From Moheibacter stercoris (lineage in GTDB: Bacteria > Bacteroidota > Bacteroidia > Flavobacteriales > Weeksellaceae), in contig NZ_JBEPMO010000003.1 of the NCBI RefSeq assembly GCF_040545805.1, positions 124,001 through 188,000 of the forward strand: 64,000 bases of DNA, written 5' to 3'. The notes under the pieces are model-generated. The model was not told where the DNA came from and searched no databases. It was given only the letters and a program-made list of their open reading frames with translations. Below are positions 1-9,154 of this stretch, piece after piece; the stretch's first letter is position 1, and each line of letters opens with the position of its first letter. The position numbers were made by a program, and so were the translations under genes.

Positions 1-197
1 AATTCAATGATATTATCTGTAGCAGTAGTTCCCCATCCATCTACGTCATTTGCATTGATAAAACTTGGCCAACCTGATTGGGGAATATCGGGTTGCTCAA
101 AATCTTTGTTGACGGTTTCTATTTCACAACTCGATAATTGCGCAAAGAGTCCTGCACCCCAAAAGAAAAATAATAGATGTAAGGTAAGTGGCTTCAT
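1..197 (-). CDS. Partial secreted protein, N-terminal 65 residues only
   Basis: The reading frame begins at an ATG on the minus strand and runs off the left edge without a stop. The visible start is a typical signal peptide: MKPLTLHL, then a hydrophobic run with Phe/Trp, ending in GLFAQ, with cleavage expected near Ala-Gln. The mature part begins LSSCEIETVNKDFEQPDIP, and later contains NANDVDGWGTTATDN. In Bacteroidota, openings of the form 'N-DFE-P' followed by a 'VDGW-TTATD' stretch are common in large T9SS surface proteins, where they mark a jelly-roll or carbohydrate-binding-like domain. That assignment is inference, because the sorting domain would lie outside the window. The neighbour upstream is a T9SS cargo gene read in the same direction. 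Confidence 0.7.
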   Translation of the reverse strand, partial: MKPLTLHLLFFFWGAGLFAQLSSCEIETVNKDFEQPDIPQSGWPSFINANDVDGWGTTATDNIIE

Positions 198-215
198 GGT
201 GTGTTAATTAAAAAA

Positions 216-237
216 GGGACTCGCTTTTGCAAGTCCC
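216..237 (-). terminator. Hairpin with U-tract, terminator-like, just before the next gene
   Basis: The stem GGGACT/AGTCCC (with a further GC/GC inner pair and a TTTT loop) is followed, on the minus strand, by six T residues. This is a classic intrinsic terminator for the long upstream gene. It ends only 12-19 bases before the ATG of the next gene, so that gene's promoter must overlap it (see the promoter entry). Confidence 0.75.
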
Positions 238-238
238 T

Positions 239-266
239 CAAATTTAATCCTTTTCATTGAATTCAA
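239..266 (-). promoter_or_regulatory. Bacteroidota-type promoter for the partial secreted gene
   Basis: On the minus strand a TTG (266-264) is followed, after 17 bases, by TAAATTTG (246-239). This is a perfect match to the Bacteroidota -33 TTG / -7 TAnnTTTG pattern. The expected start of transcription is near 235, inside the terminator-like hairpin, so the mRNA would begin with that hairpin. Confidence 0.5.
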
Positions 267-277
267 ATGAATTCAAT
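256..277. repeat. Perfect inverted repeat with 9-bp arms
   Basis: The arms ATTGAATTC and GAATTCAAT are separated by AAAT. The repeat lies just after the stop codon of the large T9SS gene and overlaps the -33 region of the next promoter. It could be an extra terminator stem or an operator; the sequence does not decide. Confidence 0.45.
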
Positions 278-284
278 TTATATT

Positions 285-3200
285 TTATTGGTTTCTAACC
301 GACACATGACCGGTGAATTTTTGATCTTTCACAATTCCATCTCCTGGAATATTGATGATATACCAATAATCACCCGATGGAACGTTATTTCCTAAGTATT
401 TTCCGTCCCACGTATAATTTCCATCAAATTTACGATCCACGAAAATTTTCCCATATCGATCAAAAATCTTAATAGTTGCATTGGCTGATGTTTCGATTCC
501 TCTTATGGTCCAAGTATCATTAATTCCATCATTGTTTGGCGAAATGAAATTTGGAACAAAAATCAAAGTAACTGTGTGTTTTTCAATCATACAACCACTA
601 GATCGAACATAAATGGTATAGGTTTCGCCAGGAATCAAGTTGCTAAACATTGGACTTGATTGCCAAAAAACTCCATCCAAAGAATACTCCATTGGACCTT
701 CTCCATTATTGCTTGCATGGACTGTAATAGAATTTCCCGATGCATCAATTCCCGTTATAATAGGCTGCGAAGGCAGTGCAACTGTAAGGGTACTTTGAAC
801 ACTTTCACAATTATCCACGCTATGTGCAATCACTGTATAGTTTCCAACATCTGATACGGTTTGAGTTGCTCCTGTCAAAATAGTTCCATCTGGGAATGTC
901 CACGTAAATGTGGCCGTAGGATCATCACTCATTGCGGTTATTTCTCTAGAATCCTCGTAACATAAAATAATGGTAGTTTCCGATAATTCTAAGCTTGGTG
1001 TTGGCAATTGGAACAATGTAATTTCCACAAATGCAGGACAACGATCTGCCTGATCAATACGCACATAAATAGTTGTCGTTGTCGCATTGTAATTTGTAGT
1101 ATTCTGAATAGCTCCTGCTCCATTTTGGGCATTTTGTAAATTTTCAAAATACGTAAATGTCACAGCCGCATTGGAAATATTTCCTTCGTATTGGGTTAAA
1201 TCAATGGCTTCATTGGCGCAATACTCAATTGGACCATATGTACCAGGATTGTGAGTGGCAATATCGCGCGCATCAATTTGAACTGCAATTGGATCTGAAG
1301 GACAACCTTCTGGACTGATTCCAACTACATAAATGGTTGCAGGTAATGTTCCAGTCAAAGGATATTCTGTCCATTGTGATTGAGGAATTGCATTGTTATT
1401 GTTCAAGTCTGCCAAACTTCCATAATATTGGAAGCTAACACCCGCAACATTGGTCAATCCAGCGTTTAAGGATGTTAAATTAAATTCCAAAATTCCATCA
1501 AAATCCTCATCACAGATTTCTTGAATTGGCATCGCATTTAAGATTAATTCTGGATGAATGGTTACTGTAAATGGAGTATCCAAAGCACATTGGCCTCCAT
1601 CTGGAATAAATGTATAAGTTGTCGTTCCCACAAGGTTTGTATCAATAACCGCAGGACTCCAAACTCCAGTTACACCATTATCCAAGGTTGTTGGCAAAGA
1701 CATTGGAGTTTCACCTTGACAATATTCATCTTGAACATTGATTTCAACCGGTAATTCATTGGTAATTGTAATTGTAATTTCTTTTTCAAATGCACAAATA
1801 CCTTCATCAGGGGTAAAAATAAACACATAATCACCTGGAGGTAAAGACGTATCAATTACAGCGGGACTCCATGTTCCTGTAATTCCTGCTTCATTTGGAA
1901 GAGGCAATGCTGGTGCTTCTGTATTTTGACAAATTAAACCTATTTCATTAAAAGTAGGTGTAAGTTTTTCTTCAATATTGATAACAATTTCAAATGTATC
2001 TACACATGAATCATCTGGAGTAAATGTATAGGTAGTAGCACCAAAATCTGATGTTTCTATTAAAGCAGGGCTCCAAGTTCCTGTGTAACCTTCAATGGAA
2101 GTGCTTGGTAAAATTTGAGGTTCTTCGAATTGACAATAATCCAATTGAATTGGAGTAAAAGATGCCTCTTCCCTATCAACAATAGTAACAAAAATTGATT
2201 CAATTGTTGCACATTGTCCTTCATCAGGGGTAAATACATATTCTGTAGGCCCTCCAATGGCACCTGTATTAATTTCTGATGGACTCCAAGTACCTTGAAC
2301 ACCATTTGCAGATATTAAAGGCAAAGGATCGGGTTCTGCATTTAAACAATATTCATCTTCAATATCATCTAAAACTGTTTCAATTCCATTAACAATAACA
2401 TCTACAGTTTTTTCAAAAGTACAACCGAATTCATCTGTTACTGTAAACGTATAGGTATAGGTACCAGCTTGATTAAAAGGTCCTACTTGAATTGTATTAG
2501 ACAATAAATTCCCATCACAATTGGCATCACCTGGACAAGGATCTAATCCGATTGGTGTTATTACAATATCTGTTACATTTTGAACCTCAGGAACATCGGG
2601 CCCATTTCCATCTGAAGACCAATATCCGCCTGATAAAATAGGAGTTTCGGTTGCCAAATCGGTATAACAATCTCCAGGGAAACTGATTGACCAGCTACTG
2701 ATAAATCCATCATCAAGTGCCCATTCATCTGAAATTTTCAATACCCAAACACCATTTAATTCAGCTCCAATAAGAGAATTCATACTTGAGGATGAGTTAA
2801 AAGTCGCACCCTGTAAAAAATAATTTCCAGATTCACATGGACCTCCAAAAACTGGGCAAGACTGAGTTGTATTGGTATAACCTGCATTATCTCCCCAGTT
2901 GATACCACCGCTATTGACAATATAATAGGGAGCAACACATCCTGGCTGCAAATTATCTGCTCCGTTAACACACCATCCAAATTTTTGTGATCCAAATGGA
3001 CCATAACCATTAAACAATCGTACTTGTTGACCAGAAGGAGCGATCAAATCTATCCATAAATCCCCTGCAAATGAGTGCTCTAATTCAATCATAATTTCTG
3101 GGAAGCAGGTATTTTCCAATGTAGCTCCTGGAGGGAAATATCCAGTTAAATCTAAATACGAATAGTAACTTACTCCATTACCATCTGGTAAGGAAATTTC

Positions 3201-4073
3201 GCTACCAACATTTGGAGGTGGTTCTTGCGTAATTATTTGGGAGCTTCCAACGCCTGCTAAGGTCACCGATTCTCCACATGAAATTTCCAATGGACCTGTA
3301 GTTGTTCCCCCAAAATTGGGTGGTGGTAAAACTTTTATTAATCTCACTGCTGTATTGGAACTCAAACATCCTAACGGATCTGTACCTGTATTATTGGTTC
3401 TAACTTTTAAAATTACTGTATAGATTCCTGGATCGTCTGGGAACGTATGCGAGGCAATGGGAGTTGTTGTAGTAGTGGATGTTCCATCTCCCCAATTCCA
3501 TTCATATTTTACAATGGAATAGGAATCGTTTGAAACTGAATTTGAAGCATCAAATTGAACTGTTAAATCACCTGGAGCAACAGATTCTGATGAACAAATA
3601 TCTAACGTAGAATTATCTACCAAAGCCGCCGTTGGTGCAGTACAAGGAACAACACATGAAATATCAGCTGACCATCCTGGACGATTTACACTCCCATCAG
3701 ATGAGAAGCGAAATGTAACGCATCCACCAGGTTGATTTGACATAAAAATAAACGGCGTTAAATTACCTTGATAAATTGCAGCAGGTTGCCCCGTAGCTAA
3801 GGGACCTTGAAATACTTCCAAAACATCAAAATTGTTTTCAGTACTAAACGATGTAAAATTAAATCTTAATAATTCCCCAGGATTTGCCGTACAAAATGTA
3901 ATGGTTCTATTGTTAATTCCATTCGAGTAATTACCACCAGCACCTCCATCATCGGTAAAAGTTCCTGAACAGGTTACAAAAGTTTGATTGTGATTGGCAG
4001 CAGTCATTGGATAATTTTGAGACCAAACAATTGCTGTAATCAACATTGTAAATAAAATTAAAATTCTTTTCAT
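285..4073 (-). CDS. Large T9SS-secreted surface protein with CUB-like, PKD and P-domain-like regions
   Basis: This 1262-residue protein has a signal peptide (residues 1-18, ending AIVWSQ). A CUB-like domain follows at about 30-140, with paired cysteines and FDVLEVFQG. A PKD domain lies at about 150-250 (YEWNWGDGTS, HTFPDDPGIYTVILKV). A proprotein-convertase P-domain-like region spans about 300-470 (ELEHSFAGDLWIDLIAPSG, GVWVLKISDEWALDDG). Four related modules of about 75-80 residues at about 570-860 share the core GTWSPxxIdT and a following YxFTPDxGxC. The end (about 1180-1262) is a type-B gliding/T9SS sorting domain, with FISPNNDGINDTWTI, a KIFDRYGK motif, GNYTWDGKYLGN and VPSGDYWYII. The protein should cross the inner membrane by Sec and the outer membrane by T9SS. 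Its ligand is unknown; adhesin or matrix roles are inference. Confidence 0.9.
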   Translation of the reverse strand: MKRILILFTMLITAIVWSQNYPMTAANHNQTFVTCSGTFTDDGGAGGNYSNGINNRTITFCTANPGELLRFNFTSFSTENNFDVLEVFQGPLATGQPAAIYQGNLTPFIFMSNQPGGCVTFRFSSDGSVNRPGWSADISCVVPCTAPTAALVDNSTLDICSSESVAPGDLTVQFDASNSVSNDSYSIVKYEWNWGDGTSTTTTTPIASHTFPDDPGIYTVILKVRTNNTGTDPLGCLSSNTAVRLIKVLPPPNFGGTTTGPLEISCGESVTLAGVGSSQIITQEPPPNVGSEISLPDGNGVSYYSYLDLTGYFPPGATLENTCFPEIMIELEHSFAGDLWIDLIAPSGQQVRLFNGYGPFGSQKFGWCVNGADNLQPGCVAPYYIVNSGGINWGDNAGYTNTTQSCPVFGGPCESGNYFLQGATFNSSSSMNSLIGAELNGVWVLKISDEWALDDGFISSWSISFPGDCYTDLATETPILSGGYWSSDGNGPDVPEVQNVTDIVITPIGLDPCPGDANCDGNLLSNTIQVGPFNQAGTYTYTFTVTDEFGCTFEKTVDVIVNGIETVLDDIEDEYCLNAEPDPLPLISANGVQGTWSPSEINTGAIGGPTEYVFTPDEGQCATIESIFVTIVDREEASFTPIQLDYCQFEEPQILPSTSIEGYTGTWSPALIETSDFGATTYTFTPDDSCVDTFEIVINIEEKLTPTFNEIGLICQNTEAPALPLPNEAGITGTWSPAVIDTSLPPGDYVFIFTPDEGICAFEKEITITITNELPVEINVQDEYCQGETPMSLPTTLDNGVTGVWSPAVIDTNLVGTTTYTFIPDGGQCALDTPFTVTIHPELILNAMPIQEICDEDFDGILEFNLTSLNAGLTNVAGVSFQYYGSLADLNNNNAIPQSQWTEYPLTGTLPATIYVVGISPEGCPSDPIAVQIDARDIATHNPGTYGPIEYCANEAIDLTQYEGNISNAAVTFTYFENLQNAQNGAGAIQNTTNYNATTTTIYVRIDQADRCPAFVEITLFQLPTPSLELSETTIILCYEDSREITAMSDDPTATFTWTFPDGTILTGATQTVSDVGNYTVIAHSVDNCESVQSTLTVALPSQPIITGIDASGNSITVHASNNGEGPMEYSLDGVFWQSSPMFSNLIPGETYTIYVRSSGCMIEKHTVTLIFVPNFISPNNDGINDTWTIRGIETSANATIKIFDRYGKIFVDRKFDGNYTWDGKYLGNNVPSGDYWYIINIPGDGIVKDQKFTGHVSVRNQ

Positions 4074-4083
4074 GACCTACAAA

Positions 4084-4452
4084 TTACAATGTTTGGATTC
4101 TTATTTTTAATGACTCATCAAATGCGTAGATGTACCATAATTCAGCCTCTGTGAATATGGATTTTACATTTTCAGACAAACCAGCTATAAAATCACGTCC
4201 AGCCTGAACATATTGTTGATATTCTCTAGAAGTTGAAAGTAATTCCTCTTCGGTAAGATCTTTTAATACACGAATCTTGTCTATAGAATGTTCCTTCTCT
4301 AATTGAATTCCTTGAAGTTTATAGGAAAAATCAATAACGTGATGATTAGGCTTTAAATAAAATCCAGGTGGTAGGTTATAATTCGCATTTTGACCATAGC
4401 CAAAAGCTGATATTGCCAAAAATAATGGCAATATAATACTGCATAATTTCAT
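4084..4452 (-). CDS. Small exported protein of unknown function
   Basis: The 122-residue product starts with a clear signal peptide (MKLCSIILPLFLAISAFGYGQ). The mature part is hydrophilic, with LPPGFYLKPNHHVIDFSYKLQGIQLEKEH and a helical region rich in Glu/Leu (LKDLTEEELLSTSREYQQYVQAG). I do not recognise the family. It ends 10 bases before the start of the large T9SS protein, on the same strand, so the two are probably co-transcribed with this gene first. A role as a periplasmic helper of the T9SS cargo is possible but only suggested by position. Confidence 0.65.
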   Translation of the reverse strand: MKLCSIILPLFLAISAFGYGQNANYNLPPGFYLKPNHHVIDFSYKLQGIQLEKEHSIDKIRVLKDLTEEELLSTSREYQQYVQAGRDFIAGLSENVKSIFTEAELWYIYAFDESLKIRIQTL

Positions 4453-4578
4453 GTTTCCTATCTGTGTTAAATTAAACTTTGTAAAAAATTCTGCCTCACC
4501 AGACTAATTACAAACTATCAAATATAGTCAATTTTTGCGTTAAAATGACATTCTGAAACCAATATCTTCAAAAATCAA

Positions 4579-4607
4579 AAAGCCCGAATTCTAAGAATTC
4601 AGGCTTT
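4579..4607 (-). terminator. Terminator of the efflux operon
   Basis: The stem AAAGCC-GAATTC pairs with GAATTC-GGCTTT around a TAA loop (one C/A mismatch) and is followed by Ts on the minus strand. It lies 21 bases after the adaptor gene stop. Confidence 0.75.
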
Positions 4608-4627
4608 CAATTATTTATAAACGATAA

Positions 4628-5779
4628 TTATCGATTAGCATGTGGGCTACCTCCTTTCTTTTCTTCTAAATCGGTATTGAAAATTTTCACCTTGTCATCC
4701 TTTTTCAAACCAGATTTAACTTCTGTATAAACTCCGTCTGATAAACCTAATTCCAAAATTTTCTTTTGGTAGACAGGACTATCGTATTTTTCTGTACCCG
4801 GTTTTAATATTTCCACATAAGGTTTTCCTAGATCATCATAGCGGATATGTGCCGACTCAATTGCCAATACATTGTTCACTTCCGATAAAATTACTTCAGC
4901 ATTTGCGCTATAATTTGCACGTAAAAATACGTCTTCTTTCAAATTAACATCGGCCTTGATTTCAAATTGAACAATTCCATTGGTTTCAACTCCAGAAGGT
5001 GAAATATAATTTAGATTCCCAATGAAATTCTCATCAGGTAAGGCACCAATCATAATTTTTAACGCCATTCCTTCTTTTAGTTTTCCAACGTCAGCCTCGT
5101 CTACATTTCCTTCGAAAATCATCTGGTTGACATCAGCCATGGTAGCAATCGTCGTTCCTACACTGAAATTATTGATTTCTTGAACCGTATTTCCAATTTC
5201 AACGGGAATCGACAAAATCATCCCTGAAATGGTAGCACGAATTTGGGTCGTAGCATATTTTTCCAAACCAGGAGCAATTCCAGTTTGGGCAATTTTATAA
5301 TCGTTTTGCGCAGCTTTTAAATTTTGTTGCGCCATTTGATAGGTTGCCAAAGCTGCATCATAATCTTTCTTAGGCAAAACTCCTTGATCAAATAATGATT
5401 TGGTACGATTGAATTGAATTTGTTCATTATTTAAGGTGATTTTTGCAGAATTAATTTGTTGCTGAGCAGCATTTAAGCTTCCCACATTTGGAATTACTTT
5501 TAAAGTCGCAATCAACGCTCCATTCTGAACGGTTTCACCTTCTTTTACATGAATTTGCGTAATGACACCCGAAATGTTAGGTTTGATTTCAATCACTTCA
5601 CGAGGTTTAACAGTTCCTGTTGCCACTGCCTTGGTGGAAATGTCACGAACCGTTAATTCAGCTGTTTCATAAACCGCGTTTTCTTTCGAACTGGTTTTGA
5701 ACATATAAAACAACGAACCCGCCACAGCAGCAATAAACACAATAATCAAGAGAATTTTTAATCCTTTTTTCATTTTCAA
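4628..5779 (-). CDS. HlyD/MacA-family periplasmic adaptor of an ABC efflux system
   Basis: This is a 383-residue membrane fusion protein. It has one N-terminal membrane helix (about 6-27, LKILLIIVFIAAVAGSLFYMF) and a lipoyl-like half-motif (IKPNISGVITQIHVKEGETV). A coiled-coil hairpin at about 100-165 is rich in Gln/Lys/Ala (AAQQQINSAKITLNNEQIQF). The second lipoyl half and beta-barrel follow (GTTIATMADVNQMIFEGNVDEADVG). Such adaptors link an inner-membrane MacB-type transporter to an outer-membrane TolC-like channel. It is last in the run ATPase-permease-permease-adaptor on the same strand, after a 145-base gap. No outer-membrane channel gene is in the window. The substrate is unknown. Confidence 0.9.
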   Translation of the reverse strand: MKMKKGLKILLIIVFIAAVAGSLFYMFKTSSKENAVYETAELTVRDISTKAVATGTVKPREVIEIKPNISGVITQIHVKEGETVQNGALIATLKVIPNVGSLNAAQQQINSAKITLNNEQIQFNRTKSLFDQGVLPKKDYDAALATYQMAQQNLKAAQNDYKIAQTGIAPGLEKYATTQIRATISGMILSIPVEIGNTVQEINNFSVGTTIATMADVNQMIFEGNVDEADVGKLKEGMALKIMIGALPDENFIGNLNYISPSGVETNGIVQFEIKADVNLKEDVFLRANYSANAEVILSEVNNVLAIESAHIRYDDLGKPYVEILKPGTEKYDSPVYQKKILELGLSDGVYTEVKSGLKKDDKVKIFNTDLEEKKGGSPHANR

Positions 5780-5894
5780 TATTTTATATCAAATCGAACT
5801 CTAAATCGATTTACCATTCCTATTTTTATTCTATTAACCGCATCAAAAGTTTAGCCAAATCAATTCCCATCATGCTACTTTCTACTCCACAACT

Positions 5895-5930
5895 CCCAAC
5901 ATCCTACTCCCATCACCCAACATCCTACTC
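5895..5930. repeat. Two direct 15-bp repeats at the permease stop codon
   Basis: CCCAACATCCTACTC occurs at 5895-5909 and again at 5916-5930. The second copy contains the TAG stop codon of the permease on the minus strand. The surrounding 60 bases are a low-complexity mixture of CTCC, CATC and CAAC. It looks like local slippage duplication. Confidence 0.7.
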
Positions 5931-7175
5931 ATCTCTCAAGGCATCAATCGGTTTAATGGAAATAGCTCTTTGTGCAGGAAGCAATCCAGCGATCATTGCC
6001 ATGACTACCATAATAAGTAAAGCAAATCCTAAAGTTGTTACATCAACCGAAGCATTTAAAAATGGGAAATTCCCATCACTACCTTCTACCGCTTTATTTA
6101 CTATTAATAACAATAAGGTTGCTCCTACTATCCCCGATAAACCTGCAATCATCGTCAACACAACCGATTCCATCAAAATTTGGGAACGTATTTGATTTGG
6201 AACTGCTCCCAAAGCTCTTCTGATTCCAAATTCTTTGGTTCGTTCAGAAACCGTAATTAACAAAATACTAGAAATCGCAATGACACCTGAAAATAAAGTC
6301 AATGCACCAACGACAATTGCCAATAATTCCATTCCATTCATAAAGGAAAATAATTGGTTCATCATTTCTCCTAAATTAAATCCGGCAATGGCTTGAGTAT
6401 CGTCTGGATGAACATTTTTGCGCTCTTTCAAAAAGGCTTTTACTTCTTGTTCAAATTCTACAATGTCATATTCATCATAAGCATTGATAATCGCATAATT
6501 CACAACACCTTGACGATTGTACACACGTTGAAAGGTTGAGAATGGAATATGAATTTCATTGTTTCGTCCTATACTCATGGCAGGTTGTGTATAAACGCCT
6601 ACAACCATATACGAACTATTGCCAATTTGCAGTCGTTCCCCAATCGGATTAACATTCTCATGAAATAATTCATCCACAATTTCTTGACCGATGACACAAA
6701 CTTTCTTCCCTTGTGCCATATCATCGTTGTTGATGAAACGACCTTTGACAATTGGTTTTTTGAACATTTCGTTTTGCGCAGGTTCATCTCCTGTAACCGA
6801 ATAATTGGAATATTTCGTTCCATATTTGACCAATACTCCTCCTTCTGTACTTCGAGGAGAAATCATTCTGATTTGAGGAAACTTTTGTTTGATGGCCTGA
6901 ATATCTTCAATTTTCAATTCCAGCATTCGTCCACGTTGATACCCTTTATAGGGAATGGTTGTTTCGGCCAACATGACAAATAAACTATTGGTCGCAGAAT
7001 TGGCAAAAATTTTATCAAAACCATTTTGCATTCCCTTGGAAGCACCCAATAATGCCACAAACAAAAACATACCCCAAGCCACGCCAATCATGGTCAATAG
7101 GGTACGCATCTTATTTTTGCGTATCGCAGCATACACTTCTGACCAAGCATCTTTATCAAATAGTATAGGTCTCAT
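5925..7175 (-). CDS. MacB-like ABC transporter permease (second of two)
   Basis: The 416-residue protein has the FtsX/MacB layout. One N-terminal helix (about 23-45, MRTLLTMIGVAWGMFLFVALL) is followed by a periplasmic MacB-PCD domain of about 230 residues and then by three C-terminal helices. These include the conserved ERTKEFGIRRALGAVP stretch that contacts the ATPase. It lacks an ATPase domain, unlike E. coli MacB, so the nucleotide-binding subunit is the separate gene at 8460. Its start overlaps the stop of the preceding permease by 4 bases, implying translational coupling. The two permeases probably form a heterodimer. Confidence 0.9.
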   Translation of the reverse strand: MRPILFDKDAWSEVYAAIRKNKMRTLLTMIGVAWGMFLFVALLGASKGMQNGFDKIFANSATNSLFVMLAETTIPYKGYQRGRMLELKIEDIQAIKQKFPQIRMISPRSTEGGVLVKYGTKYSNYSVTGDEPAQNEMFKKPIVKGRFINNDDMAQGKKVCVIGQEIVDELFHENVNPIGERLQIGNSSYMVVGVYTQPAMSIGRNNEIHIPFSTFQRVYNRQGVVNYAIINAYDEYDIVEFEQEVKAFLKERKNVHPDDTQAIAGFNLGEMMNQLFSFMNGMELLAIVVGALTLFSGVIAISSILLITVSERTKEFGIRRALGAVPNQIRSQILMESVVLTMIAGLSGIVGATLLLLIVNKAVEGSDGNFPFLNASVDVTTLGFALLIMVVMAMIAGLLPAQRAISIKPIDALRDE

Positions 7176-8401
7176 TCGTCTCTCAAGGCATCTATGGGTT
7201 TAATTTTCGCTGCGTACCTCGCAGGAAGAAATCCAGCAAAAAAGCCGGCAACAAAAAGAACCAAACAAGCAAAAATCAAGGAACTTGTTTCTACTCCTGG
7301 ATCATAAATAAAATAATCCACCAATCCTTCATTGATGTTTTCAACCAATAAAGTGGCGGTAATAATTCCAATCGCTCCAAATAGTAAGGTAATGGAAATT
7401 GCTTCTTGCATGATCAAACTTATGATGCTAAAAGGAGTTGCTCCCAAAGCTTTTCGAATTCCAATTTCTTTGGTTCGTTCTTTCACACTAAACACCATGA
7501 TGTTCCCGATACTCACAATTCCAGCAACTAAACTTCCGCCGCCAATGAAAATCACAATAACAGTTAGCATCGCAAAAAAATCATTGGTACTTCCCATTTG
7601 TTGTGTAGAATCCCAGGCACGAATTCCCGATTGATCGGTTTGACTTACCGAATGACGAGATTTCATATTGCTCACTATATTTTGAGATAATTCTGCAATT
7701 TCACTATTAGCCATTCCATCATTGGGTGTAATGGAAATGGTCGGTACATCACGTGTGGCATAAATGGTTTGTAAAGTCGTGATAGGGGCATAAATCATTC
7801 GATTTTCAGAATCATTGTCAGAACGTTCTCTAAAAACTCCGACAATTTCATACATTCCAGTTCCGATGTTTAAGAATTTTCCAATCGGTTCTTGCCCTTT
7901 CAACATGTCTTTGACCACCATTGTCCCAATGACGATGGTTTTGTTTTGGTTGGCTAAATCTTTTTCGTTAAAAAATCGACCTTCCACCAATTCGATATCA
8001 ATCATATTGAAATAATCGGAATTGGTTCCTTTGATGGAATAATTTCCTGCTTCGCCAGCGTATTTCACAGGCAAGGCTTGGTCAAATTCTCCACTGATGT
8101 ATTTGATAGATTCTTTGTAATTTTCGTAGATATAATCCAAATCATCATTTTCCAAGACGATTTGACGACCTTTTTGAAATCCTCCAAAAGGCTCAGAAGT
8201 TCGCGTTCCAAAGACATAGATATTCATCGCTCCTGCTTTGAAAAATTCCTGTTGAAAACCGTTTTGAAGTCCGTTCCCCATCCCAAATAAAACGATAAAG
8301 ACAAACAATGCCAACGAGATGGTAAATCCCGATAGGAATGTCCTTAGTTTGTTACTTGAAATGGAAGCCCAAATCTCCCGCCAACGATCTATATCAAACA
8401 T
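7172..8401 (-). CDS. MacB-like ABC transporter permease (first of two)
   Basis: The 409-residue permease has the same plan as its neighbour. It has an N-terminal helix at about 20-45 (LRTFLSGFTISLALFVFIVLFGMGNG), a periplasmic domain with VEGRFFNEKD and GKFLNIG, and three C-terminal helices. The coupling motif is ERTKEIGIRKALGATPFSI. Both permeases end KPIDALRDE, showing recent common ancestry. It lies 58 bases after the ATPase gene and overlaps the next permease by 4 bases. In Bacteroidota such pairs usually export peptides, antibiotics or lipids, but the sequence does not show the substrate. Confidence 0.9.
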   Translation of the reverse strand: MFDIDRWREIWASISSNKLRTFLSGFTISLALFVFIVLFGMGNGLQNGFQQEFFKAGAMNIYVFGTRTSEPFGGFQKGRQIVLENDDLDYIYENYKESIKYISGEFDQALPVKYAGEAGNYSIKGTNSDYFNMIDIELVEGRFFNEKDLANQNKTIVIGTMVVKDMLKGQEPIGKFLNIGTGMYEIVGVFRERSDNDSENRMIYAPITTLQTIYATRDVPTISITPNDGMANSEIAELSQNIVSNMKSRHSVSQTDQSGIRAWDSTQQMGSTNDFFAMLTVIVIFIGGGSLVAGIVSIGNIMVFSVKERTKEIGIRKALGATPFSIISLIMQEAISITLLFGAIGIITATLLVENINEGLVDYFIYDPGVETSSLIFACLVLFVAGFFAGFLPARYAAKIKPIDALRDE

Positions 8402-8459
8402 TTATTATGCTTTCTTTAATATTCTAGGTGTATGTTTATCTTATTTCAATTTAATACAA

Positions 8460-9149
8460 TCAAACCCTAACTTGTTGAATCTTTTCATCACTCATGATGA
8501 CCCCATCTTTTAGTCGAATGATCCGTTTGCACATATGGGCGATGTCATCTTCGTGCGTTACCATCAAAATCGTTTTACCTTCATCGTTGATTTCTTGAAT
8601 CAAACGCATGACTTCCGCTGAAGTTGTAGAATCCAATGCACCTGTTGGCTCATCGGCCAATAATAATTTCGGTTGAGCAGCTAAAGCGCGCGCAATGGCT
8701 ACACGTTGTTTTTGTCCTCCTGATAGTTCACTTGGTAAATGATGTGCCCACGGTTTCAAACCCACTCGTTCCAAATAACTCATCGCCATTTCTGAACGTT
8801 TGTTTCGACTAACTTTCTGATAATACAAAGGCAAGGCAACGTTTTCCAATACATTTTTGAAATTGATCAAATTATAGGATTGGAAAATAAATCCCAAGAA
8901 TTTATTTCGGTAGTTGGCTGCCTTGGTTTCGTTTAATTTTTCAATCTTGAATCCGTCCAATTCATATAATCCAGAATCATGTGTATCCAACATTCCGATG
9001 ATATTCAACAAGGTAGATTTCCCAGATCCTGAAGAGCCCATGATGGCAACAAATTCTCCTTCTTCCACATCAAGATTGATCCCTTTCAGAACATGCAAAG
9101 AATTTGCACCCATCTTATAGGATTTATTTAAATCACGAATTTTTATCAT
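8460..9149 (-). CDS. ABC transporter ATP-binding protein, MacB/LolD type
   Basis: The 229-residue ATPase has every expected motif. These are Walker A GSSGSGKST (38-46), a Q-loop (FIFQSYNLI), the signature LSGGQKQRVAIARAL, Walker B LLLADEPTGALDS and the H-loop VTHED. Length and sequence fit the LolD/MacB branch that energises FtsX-like permeases. It is the first gene of the efflux operon. A -7 box TAGTTTTG ends 5 bases before the ATG, so its mRNA may be nearly leaderless. Confidence 0.93.
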   Translation of the reverse strand: MIKIRDLNKSYKMGANSLHVLKGINLDVEEGEFVAIMGSSGSGKSTLLNIIGMLDTHDSGLYELDGFKIEKLNETKAANYRNKFLGFIFQSYNLINFKNVLENVALPLYYQKVSRNKRSEMAMSYLERVGLKPWAHHLPSELSGGQKQRVAIARALAAQPKLLLADEPTGALDSTTSAEVMRLIQEINDEGKTILMVTHEDDIAHMCKRIIRLKDGVIMSDEKIQQVRV

Positions 9150-9154
9150 TAGAT

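Noticed and set aside
5872..6195. Plus-strand open frame with repeated PTSYS
   Set aside because: It reads antisense through the permease gene and starts in the low-complexity duplication.
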